From NCBI RefSeq assembly GCF_030247195.1, contig NC_080672.1:91088113-91152112 (forward strand): DNA of 64,000 nt, given 5' to 3'. Each line of letters begins with the position of its first letter. The first letter of the stretch is position 1. This document shows, piece after piece, positions 22,071 to 33,338 of this stretch. Source of the stretch: Topomyia yanbarensis. Lineage: Eukaryota; Arthropoda; Insecta; Diptera; Culicidae. Below the pieces are notes generated by a model. The model was not told the origin of the DNA. It saw only the letters and a list, made by a program, of their open reading frames with translations, and did not search any database. A program made the position numbers and the translations under genes.

Positions 22071-24292
22071 GTACTCACTAAATTATTGATTCGCTAGCAA
22101 GAGATAATTATTATTTTATGATTTGTCGCTAGCAAGGGAGTTCAGAGGGCAATATCAAGCGCGTTTCACACGTGTTCACTCATATCTAGTTTATATGTTT
22201 CAACGTCGCAAAAATACATTCGATCTACATCAGCCATGAAAAATACTTGACGAATACGGATTCCCAGATATACTGATGATTGACCAATGGGAAAACGGAT
22301 CGAGTGATGGGCTTTTTTCCAAATACAACACCATGTGCGATAGTGCTCGCTGGTCTAATTTTCTAAATTTTTATCCGCTAGGGGCGGCTGTCCCCTTCCC
22401 CCCCCCCTAGCGCCGCCCCTGTGTAGGTGAAAATAAAAATTCCCTGATAATAACTGGTGGCCATTTGGTAATACCCTTTGTTAACGGGTTGTATGACCAA
22501 CGGCTCAGCGAAAATATGTTTGTTGATTACTGATACTACGAATGTACCATGGTTAAGTACCAATTATTCCATTCTTTTAAATTTCGTTATATTAACTTTA
22601 CGTACCCTGTGATAAAATTTTCTTTTCGTTGGTACTGAAGCCTGCATGGTAGTGTTGACTAAGAGGAAGTATTTTGTCTACGTACCAGCCCGGGAAGAAG
22701 AGATTGATGGTGTAGTCTCAGAGAGGGGCCCTAATTGCGAAATATGGGATATCGATGATCCCGAGTCAATACGTGCTGAAAATTCGTAGCATCTGTTAAT
22801 GTGAATCTAATTTATTTCAAGTTTCATTATTGCTAACAAGCCCGTGTATCATGTAAATCTTTGGTATTTCCGTTCAATGCTAGTTATTACCGCTCGTATA
22901 CGTGTATTTTACAAACAATCCGATATGGAAAATAAGAAATACTTTTCTTGATTTGTAACATCTCTCGCTATCATAACTCTTTGTGTAATGTGTTATCACT
23001 CGGTAGCAGTACCGTCTTTACGCATGGGCATACTGGACCAGGGACATGGGCCTCGGGATTTTGGGAGCCCCGCACTAAGGATGAATATAAAATCTTGCTG
23101 TGGACTATATTTCAAAGAAAAGTCGCACTTAATTGTTTATTACTTATTAATGTGTGGGTAACAATTATTTTTTAATGGAGTAGAAATAATTCTGTAATGC
23201 CGGGAATCATTTTTTGATCATCCTACTCTCCAGCTGATTACACCTGTTCAATCATTGGGACCCCTTAGCTCAATAGTGCCCAGAGGCCCCGCGTAGTCTT
23301 AAGACGGCCCTGCTCGGTAGATTTCAACCCAATAAATATATCATAGAGAAAAATAGCGAAATCTGTGTACTCCCACGGTCGGCTGTGTGGAGTTCAAATT
23401 GCTTTTGTTTAGGAAACAGGATACTCTCAGCAGCTGGCTACCCATAGTTTAAAAAGAACTAAACAAGATCTTTTCATGTTCGAGTGATTGTGTACTCGAA
23501 TACTTACTAAACAACTACTCAATAAAATATGCTCTCCTTAGCTTCCACGTAAAGGTCTGAGGGTGTCCCTTAATGGGTGCTTCTACAAAACCGAACTAAG
23601 TGGCTCCTGGCCTCGAAAATGCCACATGAGACAACCAAAATTCCAAGTGTCTCTATTAAGAGTCATTCTGCGCGAAGTGATCAAGGCACGTGTTCACGGA
23701 TTTGAACCAATTTTGGAGGAATTGTTCGTCTAAGGCCATTATATTAAAATCCAAATTTTTTCGCCAATTAAACCATGGGTCATGGGGACACCCCCCGTTT
23801 TGACGAATTGGTAAAACTCTTGATTTTATTTTGATTATATCTTCGGCTCTATTTACTCTAAAATCAAACAGCCAGTTGCTTTTTGAAGAAAATTGTTCAA
23901 GGAGTCTAGAAAAATTATTAGTTTTCAGGGGCAGTGCACAGTGGTCCCAAAGAGCAATAAAGGGGTTTTTTCAGATAGCGTCAAAACTGATAACTTTAGC
24001 AATGTGGTGTCTTTGCGAAAGTTTCCCCTTTTACTCTCCTTTAATTGGCCACAAACGACTACTCCAGTTTCTCACGGAGAAGTTATATAAATTTTGTTCA
24101 TGTGATTTCAAGATAGACCATTTCTTGCAGCAATCAATGTTTCAATTGATGACTGCAATACTGAATTCTACCTTCATGTTAAAGCTTTTCAAAGTAGGCG
24201 GGAATTTGCTAACAAAATTGTGATAATTTTAAGGCTTAATAATGCTTAAATAATCATTTAATTTTAGTTCATTAAGAACGTACAATACTTCC
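22071..24292. other. Unclassified; two GC-rich hAT-like termini
   Basis: 22377-22421 is a near palindrome whose minus strand reads CAGGGGCGGCGCTAGG, a hAT-like end. 23039-23312 is bounded by CAGGGACATGGGCC and (minus strand) CAGGGCCGTCTTAAGAC, a possible 274-bp non-autonomous element without a clear TSD. The rest shows no gene. Confidence 0.35.
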
Positions 24293-24296
24293 TTAA

Positions 24297-24412
24297 CCCT
24301 CCGGAAGTCGCGCTTATGGCCCACTGAACGAGCAGTAGCTGGTGTCCTAAGACGATTTCGCTAGATTTTCAGAGCAGCGTGCTTTCAGTGCACTAGCGCG
24401 ACTGCCGGAAGG
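24297..24412 (+). mobile_element. 116-bp TTAA MITE, copy A
   Basis: Ends CCCTCCGGAAGTCGCGC and (inverted) CCTTCCGGCAGTCGCGC. Perfect TTAA flanks lie at 24293-24296 and 24413-24416. CCY-type ends with a TTAA target fit a piggyBac-derived MITE. Copy B, of exactly the same length, lies 184 bp away in the opposite orientation. Confidence 0.9.
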
Positions 24413-24596
24413 TTAAGCAATCCAAGAGAACCCCGAACCTCCGTTTCATTCTGTGTGGGTGCAGAAAAAAAACCAAAGAGATTTTCAATGAGAACAAACC
24501 AACTTCATTGAAATAAAATTTATTGAGACTGAGAATAGAATGTAAACAATACCGTTTTCTTTTCCGGCGAATGACCTGCTAAGAAAAAGCCGATAA

Positions 24597-24712
24597 CCTT
24601 CCGGCAGTCGCGCTAGCGCACTGAGTGCACGCTTCTCTGACAATCTAGCGAAATCGTCTCAGGGCACCAGCGGCTGCTCGTTGAGTGGCCCATATGCGCA
24701 ACTTCCGGAGGG
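24597..24712 (-). mobile_element. 116-bp TTAA MITE, copy B
   Basis: The reverse complement aligns to copy A end to end without gaps, with about 14 substitutions by eye. The TTAA flanks are degraded (ATAA left, TTCA right), so it is either older or inserted at imperfect sites. Copies A and B form a 420-bp inverted pair. Confidence 0.88.
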
Positions 24713-26039
24713 TTCAGTATACAAAAAAATAATAATAAGCGTACTACTAAGCATATTCTGGCAATGATCGTCTGAACATATTTAAAATTTAATCTAGTAG
24801 GTCTTTCCCAACATTTCCCAATCAATTTATTGAGTTAAAGAGTTCGTAGAAAGCAGAACTGAAGATAAATTTTTCATCCATTCATTCAAGATTTTGAAGC
24901 ACTAAACTAATAGCTGAAAGAGTTGAATTAATTTGAAGTATGCCAAAATGTTCGGAATATCAGAGATTTAATTTTAGCAGCACTTCTACAAGCCCTCGTC
25001 TGATCAGCCTGAAAACACCCTCTGAAGAGGAGGGAAGAAACTGGAGCGCCACTTGCATACGTCTACATAAACTTTCATCCAGAGTGAGTGAAATAGTTAT
25101 CCCATTAAAATGAAAAAGCGCTTTGCTCTATTCATCCATTGCATAATGTATAAACTCACCTCACTGAGACTGGTTTCTCAGTCTCGGCTGCCGGCAGAAT
25201 AAAGGCATGTGTACCTACCTATGATTCAAATGGTTCTACCTCTCGGTCCGTGTGCTACAGAACGTTCCAAGAGGTATGGTGACGCGGACGAAGTCGCCAT
25301 AGTTTGGGTACTGTCGACGGGACGACCAAACTAAAACGGATACGTCATATATCCTCCGGCTACCTTACTCGGTAACTGAGCTGAGACTGAGAAGCCAAAG
25401 CTCACCAGCCACTTCGAGTGGAGGTAGGTTTACGTTTCCGAGATTCGAAACCAAGAAGTGCATCCTTAAGCGCTCTGCTAATCTTGAAAATAAAACACTC
25501 ACACACTCATCTGCTGCTGGCTGAGCGCGGTAACAGGAACCGGAAATTCCTCTGCAACACCATCCAATCCGGTGTAGTCGCCAACGAGCATCCCATCCAC
25601 CTCTCTGTTTGATCTCCGCTAGTAGAAGCTTTCTTGAAGTAGGAAACTATACTGGGTATCAAATATCCTAGTGCAGGGTCAACTGTCAATAGCTAACAGG
25701 CTGCTCCCTTCCATGCTAATTATGTTGTCCATTAAAAGTTGTAGAATTTTTGTTGGTGATCACGATTTAATGTAATTATATATTCTAAGCCTGAACTATT
25801 TAAAACACGATTGTCTATGGAAATATATCTTATGTTTGGTCTAATGAGATCCGTGAACACGGAAAAAGTCAGTTCCAAGCTGCAAGCCAATAATTGACCG
25901 GTTACCCTTGTGGCAGAACAGCAGCCAGAAGCACTAGCAAAAAGAGCAGCAGCGAGCATAAATCTATTGCTTTCGAGAAGATGTACGATTTCCAGATGCC
26001 AGAACCTCACCTCGGTGGCAGTTCTGGGCTCTTCAGTCC
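24713..26039. other. Unclassified, moderately GC-rich in parts
   Basis: 25.15-25.70 kb has higher GC and short frames on both strands but no motif I recognise. It may be decayed retroelement or host sequence. Confidence 0.3.
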
Positions 26040-26678
26040 ATGCCAGACTGGCGTACACTGACTGAGGGGGAAAGTACCATCGAAGAGTTGGCAAAGTGCT
26101 ACAGCAGAAATAGGAGCAATAGGTCTTCTGTTCCTTATGGAGCAGCCGCCGCTGCTGCTGCCGCTGCTGCTTGGAAGAGGAGGAAAATTATTCAATTTAA
26201 GTTTTGTTGTGAACAGATAATGTGCCATACATCTTCTCTAAATAGTGCCAGGATTGGCGTTTGCCTTTTCGTTTTCTGGCCGCCACTTGCGCAGTGTGGA
26301 AGGATGCACCAGCTAGCGACGGGAAAAATCCAGGACGAGCCGAGAATAGCCATTAAATTGCTTTACGATTGTTCGATAAGAGCGCTGGCAGATGGACTAT
26401 TATTACAGGTCAATGGGCCGGTAATGTATGAAAGGGCCCCCAAAGTTGGGGTAAGCTGGGGCTTTCGAATGATAGCATTAACACCAAGTCGATTTAGCCG
26501 AGAGCCAGGTGCTAAATCGTGTCTTGAGGAGAAGGATGAAAACTTAAATTGGCATAACATTTTATTCGTAAGTTATTGCCTTGTGTTTCGCAGGTTTCCG
26601 TGTAAGTGGCATGGAGGTATTCAGGATAGGTTTCTGTCTTTGAATAGGTCACCTTTTCAAGTTAATTTACTTGATTAG
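26040..26678 (+). CDS. 212-codon open frame with poly-Ala, unknown and doubtful
   Basis: The frame runs from ATG 26040 to TAG 26676-26678. Residues about 34-44 are a run of alanines encoded by mixed GCN codons (26141-26170). The rest has no domain, signal peptide or repeat that I recognise. The length is notable in AT-rich DNA, but the amino-acid order looks random, and a 120-codon frame overlaps on the other strand. It could be chance, a TE remnant or a real orphan exon. Chance is my first choice. Confidence 0.15.
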   Translation: MPDWRTLTEGESTIEELAKCYSRNRSNRSSVPYGAAAAAAAAAAWKRRKIIQFKFCCEQIMCHTSSLNSARIGVCLFVFWPPLAQCGRMHQLATGKIQDEPRIAIKLLYDCSIRALADGLLLQVNGPVMYERAPKVGVSWGFRMIALTPSRFSREPGAKSCLEEKDENLNWHNILFVSYCLVFRRFPCKWHGGIQDRFLSLNRSPFQVNLLD

Positions 26679-26735
26679 TTCGATTTGATGAATTAGAAAA
26701 GAAATTCACAAAAAATAAAGGGTTATGTACAAAAA

Positions 26736-26830
26736 CCCTAGTAACAATATAGGTTTTTATGACACTCTTGAAGTCCTTCGTAACACTTAGAATGCACTTG
26801 TAATGTGCTGTAAAACTAGAAATGCAGCTT
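26736..26830 (+). repeat. CCCTAGTAACAAT repeat, partial copy
   Basis: CCCTAGTAACAATATAGG, then AATGCACTTGTAATGTGCT and GTAAAACT, align with the complete 97-bp element at 31419-31515. The right terminal repeat (GTTACTTGGG) is missing here, so this copy is truncated or diverged. Confidence 0.65.
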
Positions 26831-27655
26831 GAGACACGACCGCAGATACATTGAAAATACAGCATAATTAACGAACACGATGTGCGAATTTATTTCATCG
26901 CATTAATACCACCGACCTTTTTTAGGGCACACATGCACGCCATTGTTGCATTGTTTGGTATTATTATTGTTATTGGGTTCGATTCCCAAACCCGCACATA
27001 AGGTTAGAGATAACACTTCTATAATCAAACATATGTTTGGTGATACGAGACGCTTTGAAACGATTCGAACCTCGCCGGTGAATCGCTTCTGCTGCGTGCA
27101 CACAGACTGACATTTCCCTTTTGCAACTCATGTCAAATGAGCAATTTTTGAAACAAGGAGATCACTTTTATCAACATTTCGGTGCATATGGAAGATCAGT
27201 TTTTTGGACGATAAATGAAAATGTTTTCATAATTCTTTTTGTTGTAGCTTTCGCATAGTGGCAGGGTTGCCACATTCACCGATTTTCTTGAAGGGTTTTT
27301 TTCAAAAACCTGCGGGTTTTTATTAATTTCAAGAATATTTGCTTATATTATGAATCATTCTTTTTCTATTATGTATTCGTCCTAATAAGGAAGGTTTTCT
27401 GATAATTATAACTTGTTATCTCGTTTCTGTTCCGCCATCGTCGCATGGAACTGCGAGCGAAGTCCTTCCAGTACACACAGACAAATGCACCCCTTCCATG
27501 GCTCGTGCCGAATGAAAGATGTAACAGCTATCCTACCAGCAACAGTAGCGACAATCTGACTCGTTCTGCCAGCAGAGTAATCATGGCAACGAAGGAATTC
27601 GGTCAGAAACATTCCTTTTATATCAAGCGATGAAATGTGTAGCACGCTTATGAGT
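26831..27655. other. Unclassified
   Basis: No gene is recognised. It contains a GTTATTGGGTTCGATTCCCA stretch near 26970 that resembles a tRNA B box, but no tRNA fold follows. Confidence 0.35.
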
Positions 27656-28043
27656 ACTATGCTATATTTCACCCTAAGGAGGAAAATTTGGTAAAAACCA
27701 AAATTTCTCACTAGGGTGAAAATTTGTTGGTAAAAACCAGTATTTGTACAAGAGGGCACAAATCCTTATTTCATACTTAGTTGCGTTTCGGCTTCGCCTC
27801 ATCAGAAACCGGCACTAACTTATTGTCGGAATAGATTAGCGCCGGCTTGACGCAAATCCCTTAAAACTAAAACACACTTTGTGTTTCAATCGAACGACTG
27901 ATCAAACGTGATGTCCCGTTCGAGCAGAAGTTCTGTTTATGCCGATGAGACACAAAGACTGGTTTTTACCAACAAATTTTCACCCTAGTGAGAAATTTTG
28001 GTTTTTACCAAATTTTCCTCTTTAGGGTGAAATATAGCATAGT
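27656..28043. mobile_element. 388-bp MITE with about 88-bp TIRs
   Basis: ACTATGCTATATTTCACCCT, then AAAATTTGGTAAAAACC and GTGAAAATTTGTTGGT, are repeated in inverted orientation at 27957-28043. The internal segment (GGCTTCGCCTCATCAGAAAC, CCGGCTTGACGCAAATCCC, TGTGTTTCAATCGAACGACT) matches 35710-35820. No TSD is certain (TA left, TG right). There is no coding capacity. Confidence 0.88.
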
Positions 28044-28997
28044 GCTTTCGCATCCCTGATAAACGTCTTATCATTCAACAACCTAACGACCTGTTCAGGG
28101 TATCATCCAAACAATATGTGGAATCGTTGGGCTGTATGGGTTAAAGTTCGTGTATAATATTTTTTTATTAGGGATAGGCCTGCTAAGCTAAGACAGGTTT
28201 CGGCTTCACTGTGTCTCCGAGTTTAAAATTTCGAGTTGCGGAGCGCGTTTGGAAGCACTGTAACTTTCGATCTATTTCTCGGATCTCGGAAATTTGAGAA
28301 AATATTCTCAAGGAGTTGTACTTCCAGATAAAGTAATAAAAACCGCTAATTGTCTTGTAATAGTCATTGGTTTGTTTTAGTGACAGAAAAACATCTCTTT
28401 TTTATTGGAGCTAAGGACCGCGTGTTGGCCGATACACCATCCTGGATAACAGTCACGCCCAAGAGCAATTTGTTCAGCTCTTCATCATTTTGAATGGCCA
28501 GCTGCAGATGACGGGGAATGATCCTGGCAGTGGTGCAAATTTTCATTTTCAAATGCCAACTTTCAGTTCAATCAAACCCAACCATGATTCAAATTCAAAG
28601 CCTCCCTCAATCATTCGTTGGCGGGATTTTCATAACTGAATCGTACGTCTTCATTTCAAATTGATGCTTTTTCATTCACCAACCAAAGCTGTCATCTGCT
28701 CTGTAGAGGCCTGTTTAGGTTAAATGTCGTCATGTTTTGCGTTTTCAAGCTTACATGGACAGTAAGAACTATGTTCAAGGTAGTTTTGCTTGAAAAACCT
28801 AGTCAATACCTAGTAAAGAGATATTCACAAGATCAATGAAATTGAAAATTAATGGAAAATGATTGAGCAGGTCGGCTGTTTGAATGAATAATGGAAACGA
28901 ACAACTGCGAATTGAACATAGTAGGGCATGATTTGAGAATTTTTTCTCCTTCAAGTTCAAAACAAACTGTTGAAAATTTGCAGCTCTGGATCCTGGT
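28044..28997. other. Unclassified
   Basis: No recognised gene, TIR or repeat. Short frames lack motifs. Confidence 0.35.
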
Positions 28998-29371
28998 CTA
29001 CTTGTTATCACGGGCAGCGTTTACTGCCAGCTCCAGCTGGTCGACAAGGTATTCCAGCACTGGTAACGGGTGTTCCGGAACCGATTGCTCGGTGTAGTGA
29101 TCCGTTCTCAGCAAACGATGGATTCGGCCGTCAGGACGTGCTGATGTAGCCAGCACGAGTCTAACAGACGAATGCTGCCGCACTCGCAAACGATTCCCGG
29201 TTTTATACCTGATGCAGTTTACGTTCGAAGCCAAAGAGATCGGCCATCGAACAAAAATAGTTTACTTCCATCGTCAAAGAGAGCTTCAAAAGAAAATGAG
29301 TTGGGCTCGATTGTAAATGAATTGTACAGACCAATCATGACGCAGATAATAACAACTTTCACAAAATCCAT
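28998..29371 (-). pseudogene. Possible small secreted-protein gene, frameshifted
   Basis: On the minus strand ATG at 29371, in good context (AAAAAATGG), opens a 50-codon frame. It starts MDFVKVVIICVMIGLYNSFT, a plausible signal peptide, and continues through a [17 protein letters not shown] segment. A stop then intervenes, but a second frame, open for 77 codons, overlaps and continues ([18 protein letters not shown], then [20 protein letters not shown]) to TAG at 28998-29000. One indel or an unseen splice would join them into a secreted protein of about 127 residues. The basic centre and low transposon likeness suggest host origin. I do not recognise the family. Confidence 0.35.
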
Positions 29372-29639
29372 TTTTTCGTTAATAGTTGATTTTTCGAAAA
29401 TGGTTCAATATAATGTAAATTTTAAAAAATATTGAAAGTCTAGAAACAAAAACAGTTCAGCAGTTACAAATGAGACAAAACAATGAGAAAAAAAAACAAA
29501 ATTTTATAAAATGTTATGAAATCAAAGAATATACAATTTTAAAGAGGAATATATGTTCGAAAACTTTTCTTACGGTCAACATCACATAATTTAGAATCAC
29601 AAGAACCATCAACTTCGAAGGTTGGTCATCAGATGGTGA
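29372..29639. other. AT-rich flank
   Basis: Nothing recognised. It may contain upstream sequence of the minus-strand candidate gene. Confidence 0.3.
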
Positions 29640-31080
29640 ATACTGCATAGCGTTCACAAGCTCCTATCTCATGCTTCCCTGCGCGTCTATTGATGACATT
29701 TAATCTGTAGGCCGGCATCGACTGGGTACTACTGCCTTCTGCAGTAGAAGCGAAATGAGAAGGTGCGAGTGGGCATGGGCGCTATAACCCAATCGTAGAC
29801 AGAACTGAATACATGAGGTGGCAAAGTAACCCCGCACGGCTGTCCTTCGACGAGAAATGTTGAAGGTTGGGTCAAACCCAACAAGCCGCCCAGAAAACGC
29901 TACGTTGCGAAGAATCAGGAAGAAAAGGCGGACCGGAACAATCGGTCAAAGGTAACGAAAAAAGTATTGCGATTGGAAACCTGGCACATCGAACTGCAAG
30001 TCACTTAGCTTCCCTGTGTCCGAACGAATACTACACGATGAGTTGAAAACTCGCAACTTCAAAGCCGTAGCATTGTAGGTACTTTGCTTGTCGGGACAGA
30101 ATATGTGGAAAAGCGGGCATCGAGCGGTTACATTCTACTAGAGCGACGCCACAACAAACGAGTTGGGAATCAGCTTTGTAGTGCTTGGCAAGATGCACCA
30201 AAGCGTAATCAAGTAGCAATCGATCAGTGAAAGGATGTCTGTGGATCAAAGGCTATTTCTACAGCTACAGAATTGTCAACGTGCACTGTCCTCGCGAAGC
30301 GAGATCCGAGAACGTGAAAAAAGCATTTTACGTGCATTTGAAGCCGCGGCAGAATGTGAAGATGCTCATCAGCGACATGAACGCCACCCTTGAGATCACC
30401 GGATTAACAAACTGAGGGCCAAATCGACCACATTCTAATGAACGGAAATACCTTCTCCGACATCACAAATGTTCGCACCTTCCGCAGTGCAAATATAGAT
30501 TAGGAATCGCCTACAGGAAGATCGGGATACCGAGGCGATGGAGCATTTATACAGAATTACGAAAATTCTACAAGTAGGTAAATCGCTCGAGCGAAGGCTA
30601 TGTGCCCCAAGATGACATATGAAGAGATTCTAATGGAGACCTTCTCACGACTGAATGTGAGCTGATCGATAGGTGTATTATGACGAATAGTGAAATAGCA
30701 GTAGACGACGAGAGTATCGCAAGAATCAGCCTGGAGACGTCCACAGCCGACGACAGATTCCCAGCGCTGGATCTACCTAAGATTCATAAGGAGATCGGAC
30801 GGTTGAGGAGTGATAAATCCGTTGGCAATGATCAACTGCCATGTCAACTGCTGAAATACGAAAGAGAGGCGTTGATTATAGCACTCCATTGGGTGATTTC
30901 GAAGATCTGGGAGAAACAGGTTTTACCGAAGGATTGGATGGAGGAAGTAGTATGTCCTGTCTATAAAAAGGGTGTTAAGCGGGATTGCTGCAACTAGTTA
31001 CCGAGCAATCCCATTGCTCGGTGTTCTCCCAAATTCTTTGTCACCGCCAATTGCCGTTAGCAAGCGAGTTCGTTGAGAAA
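29640..31080 (+). pseudogene. RTE-like LINE remnant, copy 2: endonuclease and RT start
   Basis: Near 30250-30415 the frame reads YSYRIVNVHCPREARSENV, then a MLISDMNATLEI motif, the last blocks of an APE endonuclease. At 30680-30990 another frame holds the linker and RT entry: RLRSDKSVGNDQLPCQLLKY, an ALHWVISKIWEKQVLPKDW segment, then a VVCPVYKKG box. This arrangement (IWE..LP.DW then CP.YKKG) is typical of RTE-type LINEs. Frames are broken between blocks, and most of the catalytic RT is absent. The 29640-30240 part is degraded 5' sequence by position and composition. Confidence 0.7.
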
Positions 31081-31418
31081 ATTAGCATATGCTAAAAAAC
31101 GGATTTCCGGACAAACGGAAATAGATCGAGTGATGTGTGATGAGTATTAGAAACACTTCGTTCTGTTCTTTTGAAACTCGGAAGCATGGTAAGGTGTGAT
31201 AATAAGTGTGGATTGACACGAGTGGTATGGTTTTCCGAAAGTCTGTTCAGCTTTTTAGCTTCACCAGTAACGTCGATATTGTGACACACGATCTCGAGGC
31301 GATGGTGGAGACGTACATTCGACTGACGGTTGAAGCAAGGCTAATTGAACTGGTCATAAATGCGTCAGACATAGTACATGAGAGTAAGAGGTTACGCCTC
31401 CCACCAAGTATATCAATT
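31081..31418. other. Degraded sequence between RTE-like blocks
   Basis: It lies within the same LINE ruin, but no conserved RT block is readable. Confidence 0.35.
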
Positions 31419-31515
31419 CCCTAGTAACAATTTAGGTTTTAAGGCAGTTTTATAGCCACTCATAAAACTTAGATTGCACTTGCAGCGTGCTATAAAACTG
31501 CAATTGTTACTTGGG
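31419..31515. mobile_element. 97-bp MITE, CCCTAGTAACAATT ends
   Basis: CCCTAGTAACAATT at the left and, inverted, CCCAAGTAACAATT at the right bound an internal inverted pair (CAGTTTTATAGC / GCTATAAAACTG). It sits within the RTE-like LINE ruin, so it inserted after that LINE. A partial relative lies at 26736. Confidence 0.8.
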
Positions 31516-31990
31516 TTGATGGCGTCATCGAGCTGGTTGATGAGTTCGTGTATTGGGGCTCACCAATAACAGCCAATAATGGCACCAACAGAAAAATTTG
31601 GAAACGTATTCTAGCAGATAAACGTTGTTACTTTGGGCTTCGAAAAACCCTTCGATCGAAGAATGTACGACACGCATGAAGGCAACCTTCTAGAAATCGC
31701 TCATTAGACCGGTTGTCCTCTACGGTCACGAAAGCTGGAGTATGCTGACGGGGAACCAACGCGCTCGTAGAACTGCAACAGTAGCTTGGTGAACCACCCA
31801 TGCGGCTGCGGTGAGCTGAGCATGTTGTCAGAATGGTTCTAGAAACTAATCCGACAGCTACAAGGAGGAGAGATCAGCCAAGATGAAGGAGACCTGAGGA
31901 GTTTTCGTGCCCTTCGAGACGACAAACAGCCATGGACAGAGTGAACTGGAGGCGACTTCTTGATATAACACATGACAACATAGCCTTAGA
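31516..31990 (+). pseudogene. RTE-like LINE 3' part
   Basis: Readable pieces include a LIRPVVLYGHESWSML-like segment (31700-31750), a VRMVLETNPTA-type motif (31830-31855) and a terminal MDRVNWRRLLD-type motif (31930-31960). These match the order of the C-terminal region downstream of RT in RTE-type LINEs. It is shifted between frames and probably belongs to the same insertion as 29640-31080. Confidence 0.6.
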
Positions 31991-32622
31991 CTGATTGGTA
32001 AGTAAAGTATTTTAGTGAAAGTTTTTCAACAAGTTTCCCAACATAAATGACATCTTCTGAAGCAATTATTTTAGTGATAAATCCTCCCAGACATAACCAT
32101 GGAAAATCAACTCTTCAAAAAGACTTAGTGTCTTCAGCAAAGTTGTTGGGAATTTCATTTACAACATCTTTATTGAAGATATGAAAGCTAAATTTGTTTG
32201 AAGAATCAATGCATCCATCTGGGAGGATTATTCACCAAAACTATTTTGTCAGAAGATGCTCTACGCTGTAATATTCTTCGAAAATACTACAGCTCCAAAG
32301 CTGACGGTTTCGAAGCTATGTGATATTGACCGTATAACCTGTTTTCGAGCATTTATTTTGCTTTTCTTCGCTGTTAAAGTTCATAACATAAGAACATAAG
32401 AACGAGTATACGATATTATACTATGCATTATAAATGGCACCTAAATTGACAATTTTTTCATTTTTCTTCATTTCCAATTCTACTAAGTGGCTATTCAAAT
32501 AATTGATAGTACAAAAGAAAATCAAACGCTCTTAAAAACTGATCCTGATGTACTAGATGCCAACGGAAAACCCAATTTTCATCAGTTTCTATGTGGATGT
32601 TTTCATGCAGATATTTATTTGA
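31991..32622. repeat. Inverted-repeat AT-rich sequence with CTTCAGCAAAGTTGTT
   Basis: GTGATAAATCCTCCCAGA (about 32074-32094) and its inverted partner CTGGGAGGATTATTCACC (about 32219-32237) form arms of about 40 bp. CTTCAGCAAAGTTGTTGGG occurs at 32132. There is no coding capacity. Confidence 0.5.
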
Positions 32623-33048
<426 letters not shown>

Positions 33049-33229
33049 TGACATGATTTGTTTACTATAAGATCCTCACTAAGAGATCAGTTACAAGATC
33101 CCATTCCCATAACTTACCAAAAGTCCCCTTGGTGTTTAAAACATTAAATTCTCAATGTAATGATCAGATAATTAACTTCCCGAATCATTATTTTTTATTT
33201 TTTTTGATTTTTTTTAAATTAAACAATAT
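33049..33229. other. Short unclassified interval
   Basis: Nothing recognised. Homopolymer T tracts begin near 33190. Confidence 0.4.
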
Positions 33230-33338
33230 TTTTTTTTTTTTAAAGTAAACAATAATTTTTTTTCAATCCAATTAATTTTGGTTTGGGGGGGGGGGCTTTA
33301 ATCCCCAACCAACCTCCCCACCCCTGGCTACGCCACTG
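33230..33338 (-). mobile_element. hAT-like end, CAGTGGCGTAGCC family
   Basis: The minus strand reads CAGTGGCGTAGCCAGGGG, then a G/C-run stretch and AATTGGATTGAA. It matches 38191-38280 on the plus strand (CAACGGCGTAGCCAAG, C-run, AATTGGATTGAAG). No partner end was found. Confidence 0.6.

Noticed and set aside
26970..27070. tRNA-like B box (GGTTCGATTCCCA) on the plus strand
   Set aside because: No A box at the right distance and no cloverleaf could be drawn.
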